Part shown: one piece after another, positions 35,996 through 47,628 of the stretch | How positions within the stretch are numbered: position 1 is the stretch's first letter | How the letters are laid out: each line of letters begins with the position of its first letter | Assembly: GCA_020746875.1 (NCBI GenBank) | Contig: JAGTJL010000004.1 | Location: forward strand, 1,798,001-1,862,000 | DNA from: Rhexocercosporidium sp. MPI-PUGE-AT-0058 | Lineage: Eukaryota; Ascomycota; Leotiomycetes; Helotiales | Direction: 5' to 3' | Length of the DNA stretch: 64,000 nucleotides | Position numbers and translations under genes: made by a program | Notes under the pieces: model-generated | The model's database searches: none | The model's input: only the letters and a program-made list of their open reading frames with translations | What the model was told of the DNA's origin: nothing

Positions 35996-38299
35996 TTACT
36001 TCTTTCTCGATGCTTGTACCGTCTCGATGATCTTGTCGACAACACTTGGATCCGAGAGCTACATTCCATTAGCTCAATATTCACGCTTACAAAGTCCTAA
36101 GGAACTCACTGTCGAAGTATCACCCAATTGATCTTCCTCACCCGCCAGAATCTTCCTCAGAATTCTTCTCATAATCTTCCCACTTCTCGTCTTTGGCAGA
36201 TCAGGAACGACAAAGATAGCCTTTGGAGCAGCGAAGGGGCCGATACTCTTCCGGACCTGCAGGACGAGATCCTTGCGGAGCTGGTCATTGATTTCGTTAC
36301 CGTCCTTGATGGCGACGAATGCGTTGACTGCTTGGCCGGTGAGTTCGTCGTTGATTCCTACTACGGCGGCTTCGGCTACGGCGTTGTGCTCGATGAGTGC
36401 AGCTTCGATTTCGGCGGTTGAGAGACGGTGACCGGAGACATTGACTACGTCGTCGACACGGCCTCTGATCCAGTAGTATCCTTCGTGATCACGACCTGCT
36501 CCATCGCCAGTGAACTATTGCTGTCAGTACTTGAAAATCCAACAGGAGACAAGACGTACGTAGTATCCCTTGTAGACATTCAGATAGGTATCCATATATC
36601 TCTTATGAGCACCCCAAACTGTACGAGCCATGCTAGGCCATGGTTGCTTGAAAGCCAAAACACCCTCGACATCATTTCCATGAATCTCCTCACCAGAAAC
36701 GGGGTCGATGATCGCAGGTTCGATACCGAAGAAGGGGAGGGATGCACTGCCTGGCTTGGTAGGCGTGACACCTGCAAGAGGAGTGATGACATTGGATCCA
36801 GTCTCGGTTTGCCAGTACGTCTGATCTCGTTAGCAGATTTCGCCGAGAGAACTGCACAACTTACGTCTACAACGTGAGCCTCCTCTTTTCCAACAATCTC
36901 GAAATACCACTTCCAAACCTCAGCAGCAATTGGTTCTCCAACGGATCCCAAGACACGTAGATGCTTCATCTGAGCCTTAACATGTTGATCACCAGCTCGC
37001 TTGAGTAATCTCAGCGCAGTAGGAGCCACATAGAACTGGGTAACCTCATGCTTCTCGATAACATCCCAATATCTCGAGAAGTTAGGATAAGCAGGAGTGC
37101 CTTCGAAAACGACCGTCGCAACACCAAGAAGAAGGGGAGCGTAAACAACATATGTGTGACCGGTAATCCACCCCACGTCACCACCGCAGAAGAACTTGTC
37201 GGAATCGTGGATATCAAAGACGTACTTTCCAGTCGCAGCAGCTCCTAGGAGGTATCCTGCCGTCGAGTGCATAACACCCTTTGGCTTGCCAGTCGAACCG
37301 GATGTGTAGAGGAGGAAAAGGGGGTCTTCGGAGTTCATTGGCTCAGGAGCAATGTATGAAGGCCACTTCTCAACCTCCTCGTGCCACCACCAATCGCGAC
37401 CCTTGGTGAAGGGGACATCTGCGCCTGTACGCTTGTAGACCAGACAGTGTGTGACATCTGGACATTGCTTGAGAGCATCGTCCACGATCTTCTTTGTGCC
37501 GATCAGCTTTCCTCCTCTCTTGCCCTCGTCGGTTGTAATGACGACTTTGGATTGCGCATCGATGACACGGTCGCGGAGGGAGTCGGATGAGAAACCTGCG
37601 AAGACGACCGAGTGGACTGCGCCGATACGGGAGCACGCTAGGAAAGCAATGACGGCTTCGGGGATCATAGGGAGGTAGATTGCCACGGTGTCGCCCTTCT
37701 TAACGCCCATCTGCTTGAGGACGTAGGCTGTTCTGCAGACTTCTCGGAGGAGCTCGCCGTATGTGAGGGTTCGTCCATCGCCTTCGTCGTCGGCTTCGTA
37801 GATGATGGCTGGCTTGTCTGGGTTCTTGATCGCGTGACGGTCGACACAGTTGAAGGAAGCATTGAGTTGGCCTTCCAGGAACCACGCATTGTCACCATTC
37901 TCGAATGTGCCACTGTGGACGGTCTGGAAATCTCTCTGCCATGTGAGGAGGTCGCGGGCCATCTTTCCCCAGAACTTGTCGGGTTCGGTAATTGACTCCT
38001 TGTACATGGTCTGGTATTCCTCGAGGCCTGAGTTGTTAGCAGATTCTAGGAGGAGGAGGAGGAGTAGGAGGGGTAGCTTACCACTCAAATGAGGTTTGCT
38101 TGGGTGTTCTGTACGGTTAGTTTATGGTCTTCTCGGTGCAATTGGGAGCTTACTGGCAAACATCTTCTTTGGAGGATCTAGAATGCGTTAGTTGGGTCGG
38201 ATTGGAGTTGCATAGCATTATTGACGTACGGAAAGTATCGACCTGATGGGCCTCAGCCACTACAGGGCCATTCGAGGGCTTCACGTCGCCTTCAGACAT
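35996..38299 (-). CDS. ACS1: acetyl-CoA synthetase (AMP-forming)
   Basis: Seven exons on the minus strand: 38230-38299, 38154-38177 (24 nt), 38082-38108 (27 nt), 36865-38027, 36560-36820, 36110-36514 and 35996-36058; 670 residues, the family length. The two tiny exons encode the [18 protein letters not shown] region. Motifs: [11 protein letters not shown] near residue 280 (ATP phosphate loop), [11 protein letters not shown] after exon 4, [12 protein letters not shown], and [16 protein letters not shown], whose central Lys is the catalytic lysine that is acetylated in the family. It makes acetyl-CoA from acetate, ATP and CoA; in Aspergillus the orthologue is facA. The C-terminus ASRKK is not a strong peroxisomal signal. 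Confidence 0.95.
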
Positions 38300-41200
38300 G
38301 ATTGCGGTGTTATTGAAGCTGTGGTGTTTTCGCGATCAGGCTGCGGAATTGAGGTGAACTGCGGGGTTGTTTTTGTAGGGGCGCGAAATATGGGGCAAGG
38401 CAGCACAAAATCACCGGGGATTGACTGATCGCCAGTGGGATGATTGCTGTGTATGGAGTACCGTAATGCGCTGGAAGTGAGTAGTAGCCAAGTAGAGTGA
38501 GTGGAGGGGTACGATTGCGATGGAGGGTTGTTCGGTTTGCAGAGGGGAGGAGAGGGAGGAGAGGAAGAATGAATGGGAAGAGAAGGAGGGAGAAGGAGAA
38601 GGGAGAGCGAGGGAACGAGGTCTCTTTTATTAATTCCCTACCGTCCTGGCTGTCAGCTCATACGGTAGCAACCCTTCACTCCTACTGCTCCTCGGGCAAA
38701 GGGACAGTTCATCTTCTGTCATTCCAACAGCTGCAACGGAGCTTCCTCCCAGCCAGAAATGTTACCCCCGGTTATTGCGTAGCTGGCCCGTGATTGGTCA
38801 GCCCTTCAACCCCTCCTTCTAGCCGGACGACTATCAGCCTCGAACTCGGCATAGGCGGGGGGGCTGGGCTGCCGGGATGCTGGGATGAGGATGCCAAGAT
38901 GGGAGGCAGTCTTGTACTTCGTAAGATGCGAGGAGCTGTCATTGGGATTGGACTTGCAGTTTGTTCATAAGAAATAGATCAGCCCATCTTTTGGCATCAT
39001 GGTATTGGCATCGTCAGTTTGGCACGAGGAGGTTTAAAGGAGGGACATTCTTGAAGGCCTCTTCTCCATATCCTCTGGGTGACAAGAAACAGACTAACCG
39101 AGTATCCGGGTATTTGTCTTTCTACAAGTTACCACCATACCAACATCGGTCCACCTAATTAAAAAGAGCAGATACTTCATTCCGGAAGCCGAAACCGAAG
39201 AGAATTAGAAATAGATACATAGATACCATCTCTACATACCGTTAACAGTATGCTGAAATTCCCCATCCAAAACCGTCCCATCCAGACTCACCACCAGACT
39301 CGCCGAACTAAAACCCCTCATCGCCCAATCCCGTCCCCAATCCCCAGAGAAAAAATACTGGGCTGATGTCAGATATCCCAGCTTGTGACCACGAGCCGCT
39401 GCACCCCGTACTCCTCTCTCACCAGATCGATCTGCGTTACGCACAGCCGGGAGCACAAATCAGGAGATGCTATTGCGTACTTTGTACAGTACGACTCTAC
39501 TATTACAAGTACAGTACAAGTCCAAGTACCACCCAAAAAGGCAGGGGATGTTAATGGCATGATAGATATCCTTTCTTCTGACCTCTGTGATCTTCTGGGT
39601 GCATTATGTGGCTTGGTAGGTTAGCTGGCGGGGTTGCACGAGGCTGATGCTTGGTACTGCAGCCCCTGCATCATCGCCGTCCTGCGAGCGTTGTTGGCTG
39701 GCTTGCTTGCCCCTCCTTCAACTCCCAGCGCTGCAGTGGAGGAATAAAGAAGCCGGCTGTCGTATTGCTCTTCTATCTGCTCTTGTATCACGAGGAGAAC
39801 AAATGAATCTAGGGAAAGTAATCCTCACATCTTTCTCTGGAATAATCCCACGAATTTCTCCACCTACCTACCTACTAGTAAACTCTCGAGACATAATTCT
39901 CCCTGCAACCTCCGGCATGCTCAATTGTTTACTCAAAGTGATGAGTGGAGCCGATATCATAAGCTCGGTACACACACCACTACCATCACCATCCCGCGCC
40001 CGCCCGGATGAGATCATGCCGGGCCTTTCTTTCACACTTCTCTGGAGTGTGGTGCGCACCGGCTCGAAGGAAGATTATCCGTTGCCAATAAGTAGCCGTG
40101 AAAAGACCAAGCCTAGAGCACCAGGACGTGAAACATGACCTATTAAACCTTAGTCTGCGTTATGTAATGTTTCCAGCAGACCTCACCCCGTCATTATTTA
40201 TCCAAACTCCCATCCCTAGACGTCGAACACAGACACAGCGAGTGCAAAGTATGGCGATTGCGTATTGCTATGAATTGGAAATATCTCGATTGATGTTCAG
40301 AGGTGTCACAAGGCTGCAGAAGAATAAGGCTACAGCATGGGTATGCAGCAGCTCGAAGAACCTTCTTGCCCTCACGACTTTGTATTCAGCTCCCTCTCTT
40401 TATGGTTTGTTTTTGGGGCTTTCGAACTTGCTTACCACTGCTTATTGATTTTTTCTGCTTGTACTGTGCTTCGTTTTCTTCATCGCTTCCCACAGAGGAT
40501 ATCGTATCTTCTGCAGCGTTGGGCGCAAAAATTCATGCTCGCTTAAAGCAGCAAGTGCATCTATTAAAGTGGCGACCGTCCGCAGACGACATCTCATCAA
40601 CAGCAAGTCATGTTTGAATGAACCACTTCAAAAATGCAGCTGAACACGTTTGGGATATATCTTACGCATGGAGAAATCATTTAATAATAACACGTACCTA
40701 TGGAATGATCCGATGTGCGTTGCGCAAATATTCTTTGCCAGGCTTATGCCCTGGTGGGCTTGCCCGAATATCATGCTTCGCTGCGGTATTCGCAAGAATA
40801 TCTGAACTACATAGAGGCTTGCAATGATCAAAAATACTTTTGAAAAAAACCTATGGTTGCAATCTCCTGCATACACACACTGAACAGGGATGTACTGCGA
40901 ACTTGCAATACTGTTAACGCTTGCACAATACATAATATGTATTCTAGATAAACACAAACTTCATTTCATGTTAGCTCGCTTGATTCTGGTGCCCGTAGCA
41001 ACTGTGAGCTAGTACACATGATCACAAAAAAAAGACTGCGGCCGCGTGTTGATATCCCAAATTTCTCGCTCCCCGATTTCCCCCCTCCTTCTTCTTCAAC
41101 CATATTTTCACGTAGAGAGCTTGCTCACTACCACTGCGCTCGCCAAGTAAGTCAATTGTTTTCCTTGTCTCCTCGATACCCAGAATCATATTTTCCACCT

Positions 41201-41433
41201 TCAATACCTTCCGCGACGCGTTTGCCTCGTCGTTGTGGTGCGCACCGCGTTACCACTGCTCCCCGGTCGCAAAACAAGCTGAGGATACCCTTCAAGCCCA
41301 TCCATCACCTGCTAAAGGTCTACGAAGAGCCTCAGGATCTTTGCTAACACGCCGCGTGTAACAGATCGACAACCACAACAGCATTTTTGGGACCAGCCGC
41401 GCTGCTCCCACTTCCCCCCTCCACACCCTGGTG
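38300..41433. other. long gene-free interval (3.1 kb)
   Basis: No frame is convincing on either strand. The left part is the ACS1 promoter, with GA-rich sequence near 38560-38610. The right part precedes the large helicase gene and contains an imperfect inverted repeat at 41235-41256 (GTGGT...ACCAC with GCGC/GCG inside). The interval marks the step from housekeeping to accessory gene content. Confidence 0.5.
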
Positions 41434-44400
41434 ATGGCGCCTCCTGGCCCCCCTGATCCAGACAACCCCATGAGAGGAGCCACCTCTCATGGCGGTCCTC
41501 CACAGCCAAACTCTTCTGCTCCCGGCCGCGCCGTTAGCTCTTCACCTTCTTCCTCCGTGTCCGGTTCTACCGGTACCCAAAATGCCTCTAGCCGCGCTAC
41601 TGGCCTTGTCTCCTCTCCTGCTGTTTCAGCTCCTACTCCAGGCCGCGCCTTCAGTACTCCAAATCCCTACGCAGCACTCTCAACCGATCGTTCGATCTCG
41701 AGAGTTATTGCACCTGCTGCTAATCGTCAGGCCAGAACAGACCCTCCTATTGCGACTGTGACCGATGCCATCCTGACAACAGGCAGATCCGCAGCCCAGA
41801 AGCCGGCGTCCAAGTCATTCGCAAAGAAGCAGGCTGTTATTACCAAGACACCCACAGCTCCGCAAGTCAAGAAGCCAGCCTATGTTGACGCAGACATGCC
41901 CGACGCATCTGCTTGGAAGGACAAGGCACCAATCCCCAGCATTGCCCCCCCTAATGCTGGCCCTACACCAGAGGTCACCTCTACATTGAAGCAGGGTCGC
42001 GGCCTCACGATCCCAACCACCCCTCGTCCGACCGTACCCGCAGCTCCCTTGGCGCAGTCAGTCACCCATGCGTCCATTTACCGCGGTCGGCTGTTGAACG
42101 ACAGAAGCAGACAGAATTTCAACTCTGCGACGGCAGCCAAGAACTCTGAGCGTCAGGCAGCTAACGCACGCCGCGCTGCTGAGATCAAGGCCGAAAAGGA
42201 AGCTGCTCACAAGTTGTTGTTTGTGAATTTCCTTGACGGCTCGCCACGAGGCGGCGATCTTGTTAGTGGGCCTGTGCGAAACTTGAACAGACCCAAGGAT
42301 TGTCTCATCGTTACGAGAACAGCCAATGGACCCGATCCCAGCATGGCACAATGGGCGGACAATGGTCACTACCGTATGAAGTACGACCTCGCGACTCAGA
42401 GTCCCGCAATCATGCTCGCGGAAAACTGGGAAAAGTACGGTTCGTCACCCAAGTGCGTCCTGCAGCCTTCGTTCTTCCGTTGGGTTACGCAAGAGGGACA
42501 AACCTGGGTCTTCAAGCGCTCGAGCATTGCCTGGGATGATATCACACTCGATACGATCGCCGAGTTGTTCGCTAGCGAGTTGGATATGCCCAACATGAAT
42601 CCCGATGCTGCCCAACGCGTCTATGACTGGGCAGAAGCAGTAGGCACTAGCCCTGGACTCACGTTCTTTTCATTTGAACTGAACAAGCGCTGCGATCTCG
42701 AGGACGAGCCGCTCATCTCCAAGCATTTCATGCAAGACATTCGTACGACGAACCGTAGAATCGCTATCGTCCGCAACAATGTGAAGGTCGAGCAGGAGAT
42801 GGATGACTTCTTCTTTAAGATCATGGACTATTCTGTGACTTTGAAAACCCACTGGTGCTACAGACAGGATTTTAAAGGCGGTAGAGCTGCAGAATGGGTC
42901 AAGCTTGCCTCGGACAATAAGGATATAGGTCATGAGCCATGGATGCAGAAGGTGCCCGAGCCTGGAAAGACTGGTCCTGTCGAGTATGCGACGCACGATG
43001 TACTCATCGACTTCAGCAAGAAGCGGAAGCAGTACCGTGATACATTCAGCTCCGCCTTGATGTTTGATGCTCAGAGTTCTGAGCATTCTATTAGAATTTT
43101 CTGTGGGGAGGGCAAGACGCACAGCGCCAAGGTGCGCTCTGTCACTGCCGAGTGCGGCGTGACTCTAGAATTTACCTTCAACCGTCCGACTGAAATCAGC
43201 CAGATTCCTCGCCTGACTCCTGCTTCCAACGTCAAGATCACCATCATCAAGGACGATGCTGATGCTGAGATGTCTGGGGACAACCAGGAGCCTGCGCAGC
43301 CGGATGTATTTACTGCAACGGTCTTGGGCCAGGAAAGCGCAAGTTGTGATTACTTGTTGTACTTCACCACGCTCCCTGTGAAGCAACATTTCCAAATTGG
43401 GCATCGGCTTCGCGTGGAGATCGATGTCAAGATCAGCAGAACTTCGCTGATCCGTCATCTCGCTGCCGTTGAGACTGTTGCTAGGTATGTCCCGCCGAGC
43501 AAGCCCGACTTTGACTTGCAGCAGGTCCTGCTTGGTGCAAAGGATCCGATGACGCACCGTCTCCATACTGCCTACGAGACTGCCACTGCCGCCCAGCAAG
43601 AGCTGATCGACACATCAATCAACAGCAGAGGCCGAGGGGGCTACAACTTAGTTCAGCGTGACGCTGTTCTTCATTCAATCAACAGCAGCAACAGACTGCA
43701 GATCATCGAGGGACCACCAGGTACCGGCAAGACCTTCGTAAATGGCGCACTTACGAACGCTCACGCAAATTGTGGCAAGAACGTTCTTGCATGTGCTCCC
43801 ACCAATACGGCAGCCAAGCAGTTGTTGAGGGCCATTCTCGAGGAGCGTACGTACATCCAGAGAATCGACACGGAGAAATGCACCAATGTCGACGTGGTGT
43901 TCCTCCCGACGCTCGGTCTGGTCAAGGAACAGTTGACCAGCAACGTGGTCCTGGTTGAAGGCCATGCTCAGCTCTGGTGGCGAGTCGTTCAGCTGATGAA
44001 GGCCGATGCGGCGGATCAAAGTCGCAACCTAATCCAGCGCAGTGCTGCTGATGTATGGGTACGCCGCCATCAAGCCATGAAGAGAGGTGACATCCTCCCG
44101 GAAACTGAAATGACAGAGTTTTTGGATGCTTTTAAAGCTAACTGGGGCCGTGTCTTCACTGAAGCAAAGGGCGCCATGATCGTAGTTTCGACTGCGAACA
44201 ATTCGCATGTGCTTGTTCGAGTTAAAGGACTCAAGATCCATACAGTCCTCGTAGATGAGGCTGCATTTGGAACTGAGCCCGATAGTATGGTTCCCATCAA
44301 CGTCAAGCCCAGCGTTGAGCGAGTAGTGCTCGTAGGCGACGATGCACAGCTTGAGCCTGTGGTGATAGCTCCCGAGGCCAACGAGAACAGTGGCCAACTG

Positions 44401-45630
44401 AAGTTGTCATTCTTCTCACGTATGAAGAAGACCGGTTACCACCTAGTGTTCATGCTGAGACTGAATTACCGCATGCACCCGCGTCTCGCTCATTTCCCCG
44501 GCATGGCGACATATTTTTGGCTGGGCTCAGCCGACAATACTCTTGAGGATTGCCCTGCCTGGCTGGCCATCAACGAGTTCTGGAACTCGCAAGCAGCCGA
44601 ACACCTACGTATGGCACGCCGGGCTCCATTGGACTCGGCAACGAAGGTAGACGAGCAAGACTGCCGTAGAATTTTATTCAACACGAGAGGGAGCCGCTCA
44701 GCTCCAGCTCCAGGCGAGACCTCGATCCGGAACTTTGGCAACATCAATGCTATAATCAGCGTCCTGGACCTCCTGGTGGCTCACGATGGCCAGCACACCT
44801 TTGATCCCACGGATTGCAGTATTCTCACTCCATACAAGGGTCAGAAGCTTGAGCTGTCGGATCACGCAGCCGCCCGCCTCTATCGGGCCAAGGACCTGCA
44901 TGCCGATACATTTGATGGTATGCAAGGAGGCGAGAACTACCTCATCGCACTCGACTTCACGTCTGCCAACGAGCACAATGGTGGCTTCCTCGGCTTCCTC
45001 AAGGAGTGGCCTCGGATCAACGCGGCCCTGACCCGTGCAAAGGTAGCTGTCTGGATCTTCGGCAATTTCGATGCCTGGAGAAGCGAGATTCAGCTTCTGG
45101 AAATGTCTGCGAAGACCAAGAAGTGGGCACTGCTCATGATGGACCTCTTGTGGAAGGGAGACGTTGTTGATCTGTACCATGACCCAGCAACCGGCATAGA
45201 GGATAGAGCCGCCAACTTCCTGCCAATCCTGCCGGACGATCTGCTTACGAGCCCGGATATGTGGACTCGTGAGATCGAGCACATGCCCAAGCCAGAGACG
45301 TCTCAGAATCCAGCAAAGTTAAAGGTACTGGACAAGGTCACTCCCCAGACAGATCGCAACTGTGAGGAAACCCTCTTGGCAACCCTCCAGGAGATGTACA
45401 GCGTCTGGCAAAAGTATGAGGATGACTGGCAGGCCACGGAAGCACCAGCTCGCGCTGAGCGACTTCGCATTCGGCAGCAGGCTGCTGCTTTGGAAGAGCA
45501 GCGTAGACTAGCCAAGGAAGCTGAGGAAGCGGCGGCCCAGTCCTTGTTACCTCAATACCATGGCGATGAGGAGATGCAAGAGGAGCTTGAAGAGGATGCG
45601 CGCATGCAAATCGACGATGGGCAAGATTAG
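41434..45630 (+). CDS. large SF1 (UPF1-like) helicase, intact paralogue
   Basis: Single exon, 1398 residues from the ATG at 41434 (a GTG three bases upstream is not needed). Residues 1-230 are Pro/Ala/Ser/Thr-rich and probably disordered, followed by a charged helical stretch. The helicase core has GPPGTGKT at 760-767 (Walker A), DEAA at 941-944 (motif II), VLVGDDAQLEPVV (motif III), LNYRMHPRL (motif IV) and NAALTRAKVAVWIFG (motif VI): the UPF1/DNA2/SETX group of superfamily 1. The C-terminus is a charged helical tail rich in Glu. Unlike UPF1 it has no visible CH zinc domain. A role on RNA or DNA cannot be decided. A diverged paralogue lies 5.4 kb away on the other strand, interrupted by a transposon. 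Confidence 0.85.
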   Translation: MAPPGPPDPDNPMRGATSHGGPPQPNSSAPGRAVSSSPSSSVSGSTGTQNASSRATGLVSSPAVSAPTPGRAFSTPNPYAALSTDRSISRVIAPAANRQARTDPPIATVTDAILTTGRSAAQKPASKSFAKKQAVITKTPTAPQVKKPAYVDADMPDASAWKDKAPIPSIAPPNAGPTPEVTSTLKQGRGLTIPTTPRPTVPAAPLAQSVTHASIYRGRLLNDRSRQNFNSATAAKNSERQAANARRAAEIKAEKEAAHKLLFVNFLDGSPRGGDLVSGPVRNLNRPKDCLIVTRTANGPDPSMAQWADNGHYRMKYDLATQSPAIMLAENWEKYGSSPKCVLQPSFFRWVTQEGQTWVFKRSSIAWDDITLDTIAELFASELDMPNMNPDAAQRVYDWAEAVGTSPGLTFFSFELNKRCDLEDEPLISKHFMQDIRTTNRRIAIVRNNVKVEQEMDDFFFKIMDYSVTLKTHWCYRQDFKGGRAAEWVKLASDNKDIGHEPWMQKVPEPGKTGPVEYATHDVLIDFSKKRKQYRDTFSSALMFDAQSSEHSIRIFCGEGKTHSAKVRSVTAECGVTLEFTFNRPTEISQIPRLTPASNVKITIIKDDADAEMSGDNQEPAQPDVFTATVLGQESASCDYLLYFTTLPVKQHFQIGHRLRVEIDVKISRTSLIRHLAAVETVARYVPPSKPDFDLQQVLLGAKDPMTHRLHTAYETATAAQQELIDTSINSRGRGGYNLVQRDAVLHSINSSNRLQIIEGPPGTGKTFVNGALTNAHANCGKNVLACAPTNTAAKQLLRAILEERTYIQRIDTEKCTNVDVVFLPTLGLVKEQLTSNVVLVEGHAQLWWRVVQLMKADAADQSRNLIQRSAADVWVRRHQAMKRGDILPETEMTEFLDAFKANWGRVFTEAKGAMIVVSTANNSHVLVRVKGLKIHTVLVDEAAFGTEPDSMVPINVKPSVERVVLVGDDAQLEPVVIAPEANENSGQLKLSFFSRMKKTGYHLVFMLRLNYRMHPRLAHFPGMATYFWLGSADNTLEDCPAWLAINEFWNSQAAEHLRMARRAPLDSATKVDEQDCRRILFNTRGSRSAPAPGETSIRNFGNINAIISVLDLLVAHDGQHTFDPTDCSILTPYKGQKLELSDHAAARLYRAKDLHADTFDGMQGGENYLIALDFTSANEHNGGFLGFLKEWPRINAALTRAKVAVWIFGNFDAWRSEIQLLEMSAKTKKWALLMMDLLWKGDVVDLYHDPATGIEDRAANFLPILPDDLLTSPDMWTREIEHMPKPETSQNPAKLKVLDKVTPQTDRNCEETLLATLQEMYSVWQKYEDDWQATEAPARAERLRIRQQAAALEEQRRLAKEAEEAAAQSLLPQYHGDEEMQEELEEDARMQIDDGQD

Positions 45631-47628
45631 GGAGCATGTACTTTAGATAATAATAGAATGTCTTGATTTAGATTCTCACTCTTACCTCCTCTTTGTATCT
45701 TGTGGAACTGCGACTCGATCTCAACGCCCCTTCTTTAGTCATATGGCTCTTCATCTTCTGCGTCGGGGTAGCACCCATGTGCATATTTAAAAAAGAAAAT
45801 GGATCAGAGTCTTGAGAGGGAGCAGGTAGCGAATTACGCAATACTTCAGAGTCATTTAGCCTAGGGTTATGTAGGAATGCTCGTTCTCAGTCGACCATCT
45901 GCTTCCCGTCCACACGATCTCTATCCCCAGAGCAGGTCTCCATTTTCTACAATATCTGCTAAATTTACTTGCAAAATCGACCACACTCAGACCAATTTCA
46001 CAACCAAGTGTGTTGAAAACTAGCAGGAGACTGCCGCTGCATAAACTTACGACTCCAAGAGGGTACATGCTGCGACCGGCCAATTTTTTGCCCCTTTTTA
46101 ACTGTTAAAACTAGAGATCGACTGTCGACTTTCCGCCGTTCTTTATCTTGTGCGTTGAGTTTTCTTATTCCCAGTTCTGGGGATCTTTATTGCATCATTC
46201 TAGGGTTACCACTTTCCTACACAAGAATCTGCCCTAGAAGTCTGTTCTGCTCACCGGCGAGCAAGCCTATAATATGATATCACTGACTGACTACCACTTC
46301 AAGTAGAGATAGAGATCTTTGACCCAGGCCTATATGTATCTTAGGAGCAGTTTGTAGTCTCTCCGTACGTTTTGCGTTAACGAATAAATTACAGTACTTG
46401 TTTCTCTGGCGATGCCATGGCTGACGTTGCAAAGTCAATTCCTGGAGGAGTAGTGTGCGGATATGAATTGGGGAAAGCTTCCTTCTCCAAATCAGAGCTG
46501 TAGGGTAATGTTGTGCTTGAGCTTATGATCAGTCTCCCTTAACTTACTGTAAGTACGTCCTCAAATCCTGTCACTCTCATTCTACATTCAGGAGCTGGTG
46601 GTTAGAAAATAGCCCCAATTAAAAAAAAGGCAAGTATCCCCACGGAGATGCAATCCTTTCTTCGGCTGGACAAGAACACCGAGTAGCTGTAGCCATGGTT
46701 GATCAGCCAGTTCTTAATTATATGTACCCTCAAATAATTCATGTAGATGCCCTGGTTTTACAGCTACTGATTGGCAACGGATTGGACGCCTATAGGCTGG
46801 CAATTCCGAGTAAGGCTAGTAGTTGAATCTTGTGAAGTGAAGATATCAAGATCGCGGAAGGGTTGTGTTACTGAAAGTTGAAAGTCAACAACGGGCTGGC
46901 TGCGAAGTCAACTGGCAGATTTAAGCGATTTGCTGGGACGGAGTCGTCTTCTTAGACTCGACATACGTAGACCCTAGAACAATTCAGGTATACTGCGCAA
47001 CTCTCATTCCCATGTCTTCTCTCCTCAACTGTGTTTCTGGAAACCATTCTTGGTTCTGTCGATTGGAAGAACGGCCTTGCAGCCTTACAAGGGTGTACGA
47101 GACCCACTGCAAACCCCTTTTTCGTATAATGTTGGCGCATTGTGAGGATTCTCTCGATTGGCTGACAAGTAGCGTCTCGCTTAGTCTTGGCGCGGGCTGA
47201 CTTTTGCGGGCTGACTTTTGATGGAGGATTATAACAATACCTTACTCCACGCATGGACAAGCAACGACTATAATTGATACGTCTTTCCGTCACTCGAGCA
47301 ATTACTAGATTGAGGAGACAGCTAACCCTCCTACCCAGGTCTGGAGGCTTGCAGTAATGGGTTTGGGAACCGTTCTGTGATGAGAGGGTGCGGGCGGCGC
47401 AGGTACCTGTCCCTTCACCCATGACAGTAAATTGAGGGTCCAGCTAAATCGACATGCGGGAATAGCTAAATCGACATGGCTCCACCTCTCGCTTATTCTA
47501 GAGTGACTTGGCCCGTACATTTAGTAACCTCGCCGTGCCATACTAATTAGGAGGGGATAGGAGGGGGGTTTTCTCTTATCGGAACACTAATGTCTCTTGT
47601 CTCGTCAAAACGCAAACATCTTGTTCTT
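45631..47628. other. 2.0-kb gene-free interval with two short direct repeats
   Basis: No supported gene; the minus-strand frame 46952-47422 lacks a domain and has improbable composition. Two short direct duplications are visible: GCGGGCTGACTTTTG twice near 47195-47220 and AGCTAAATCGACATG twice near 47441-47480. Confidence 0.4.

Noticed and set aside
41018..41347. 109-codon plus-strand frame before the helicase gene
   Set aside because: Low-complexity Pro/Ser/Arg sequence ending before the helicase ATG; more likely leader or promoter sequence.
46952..47422. 156-codon minus-strand frame
   Set aside because: No domain, high Cys/Arg content of random type, no splice partners.
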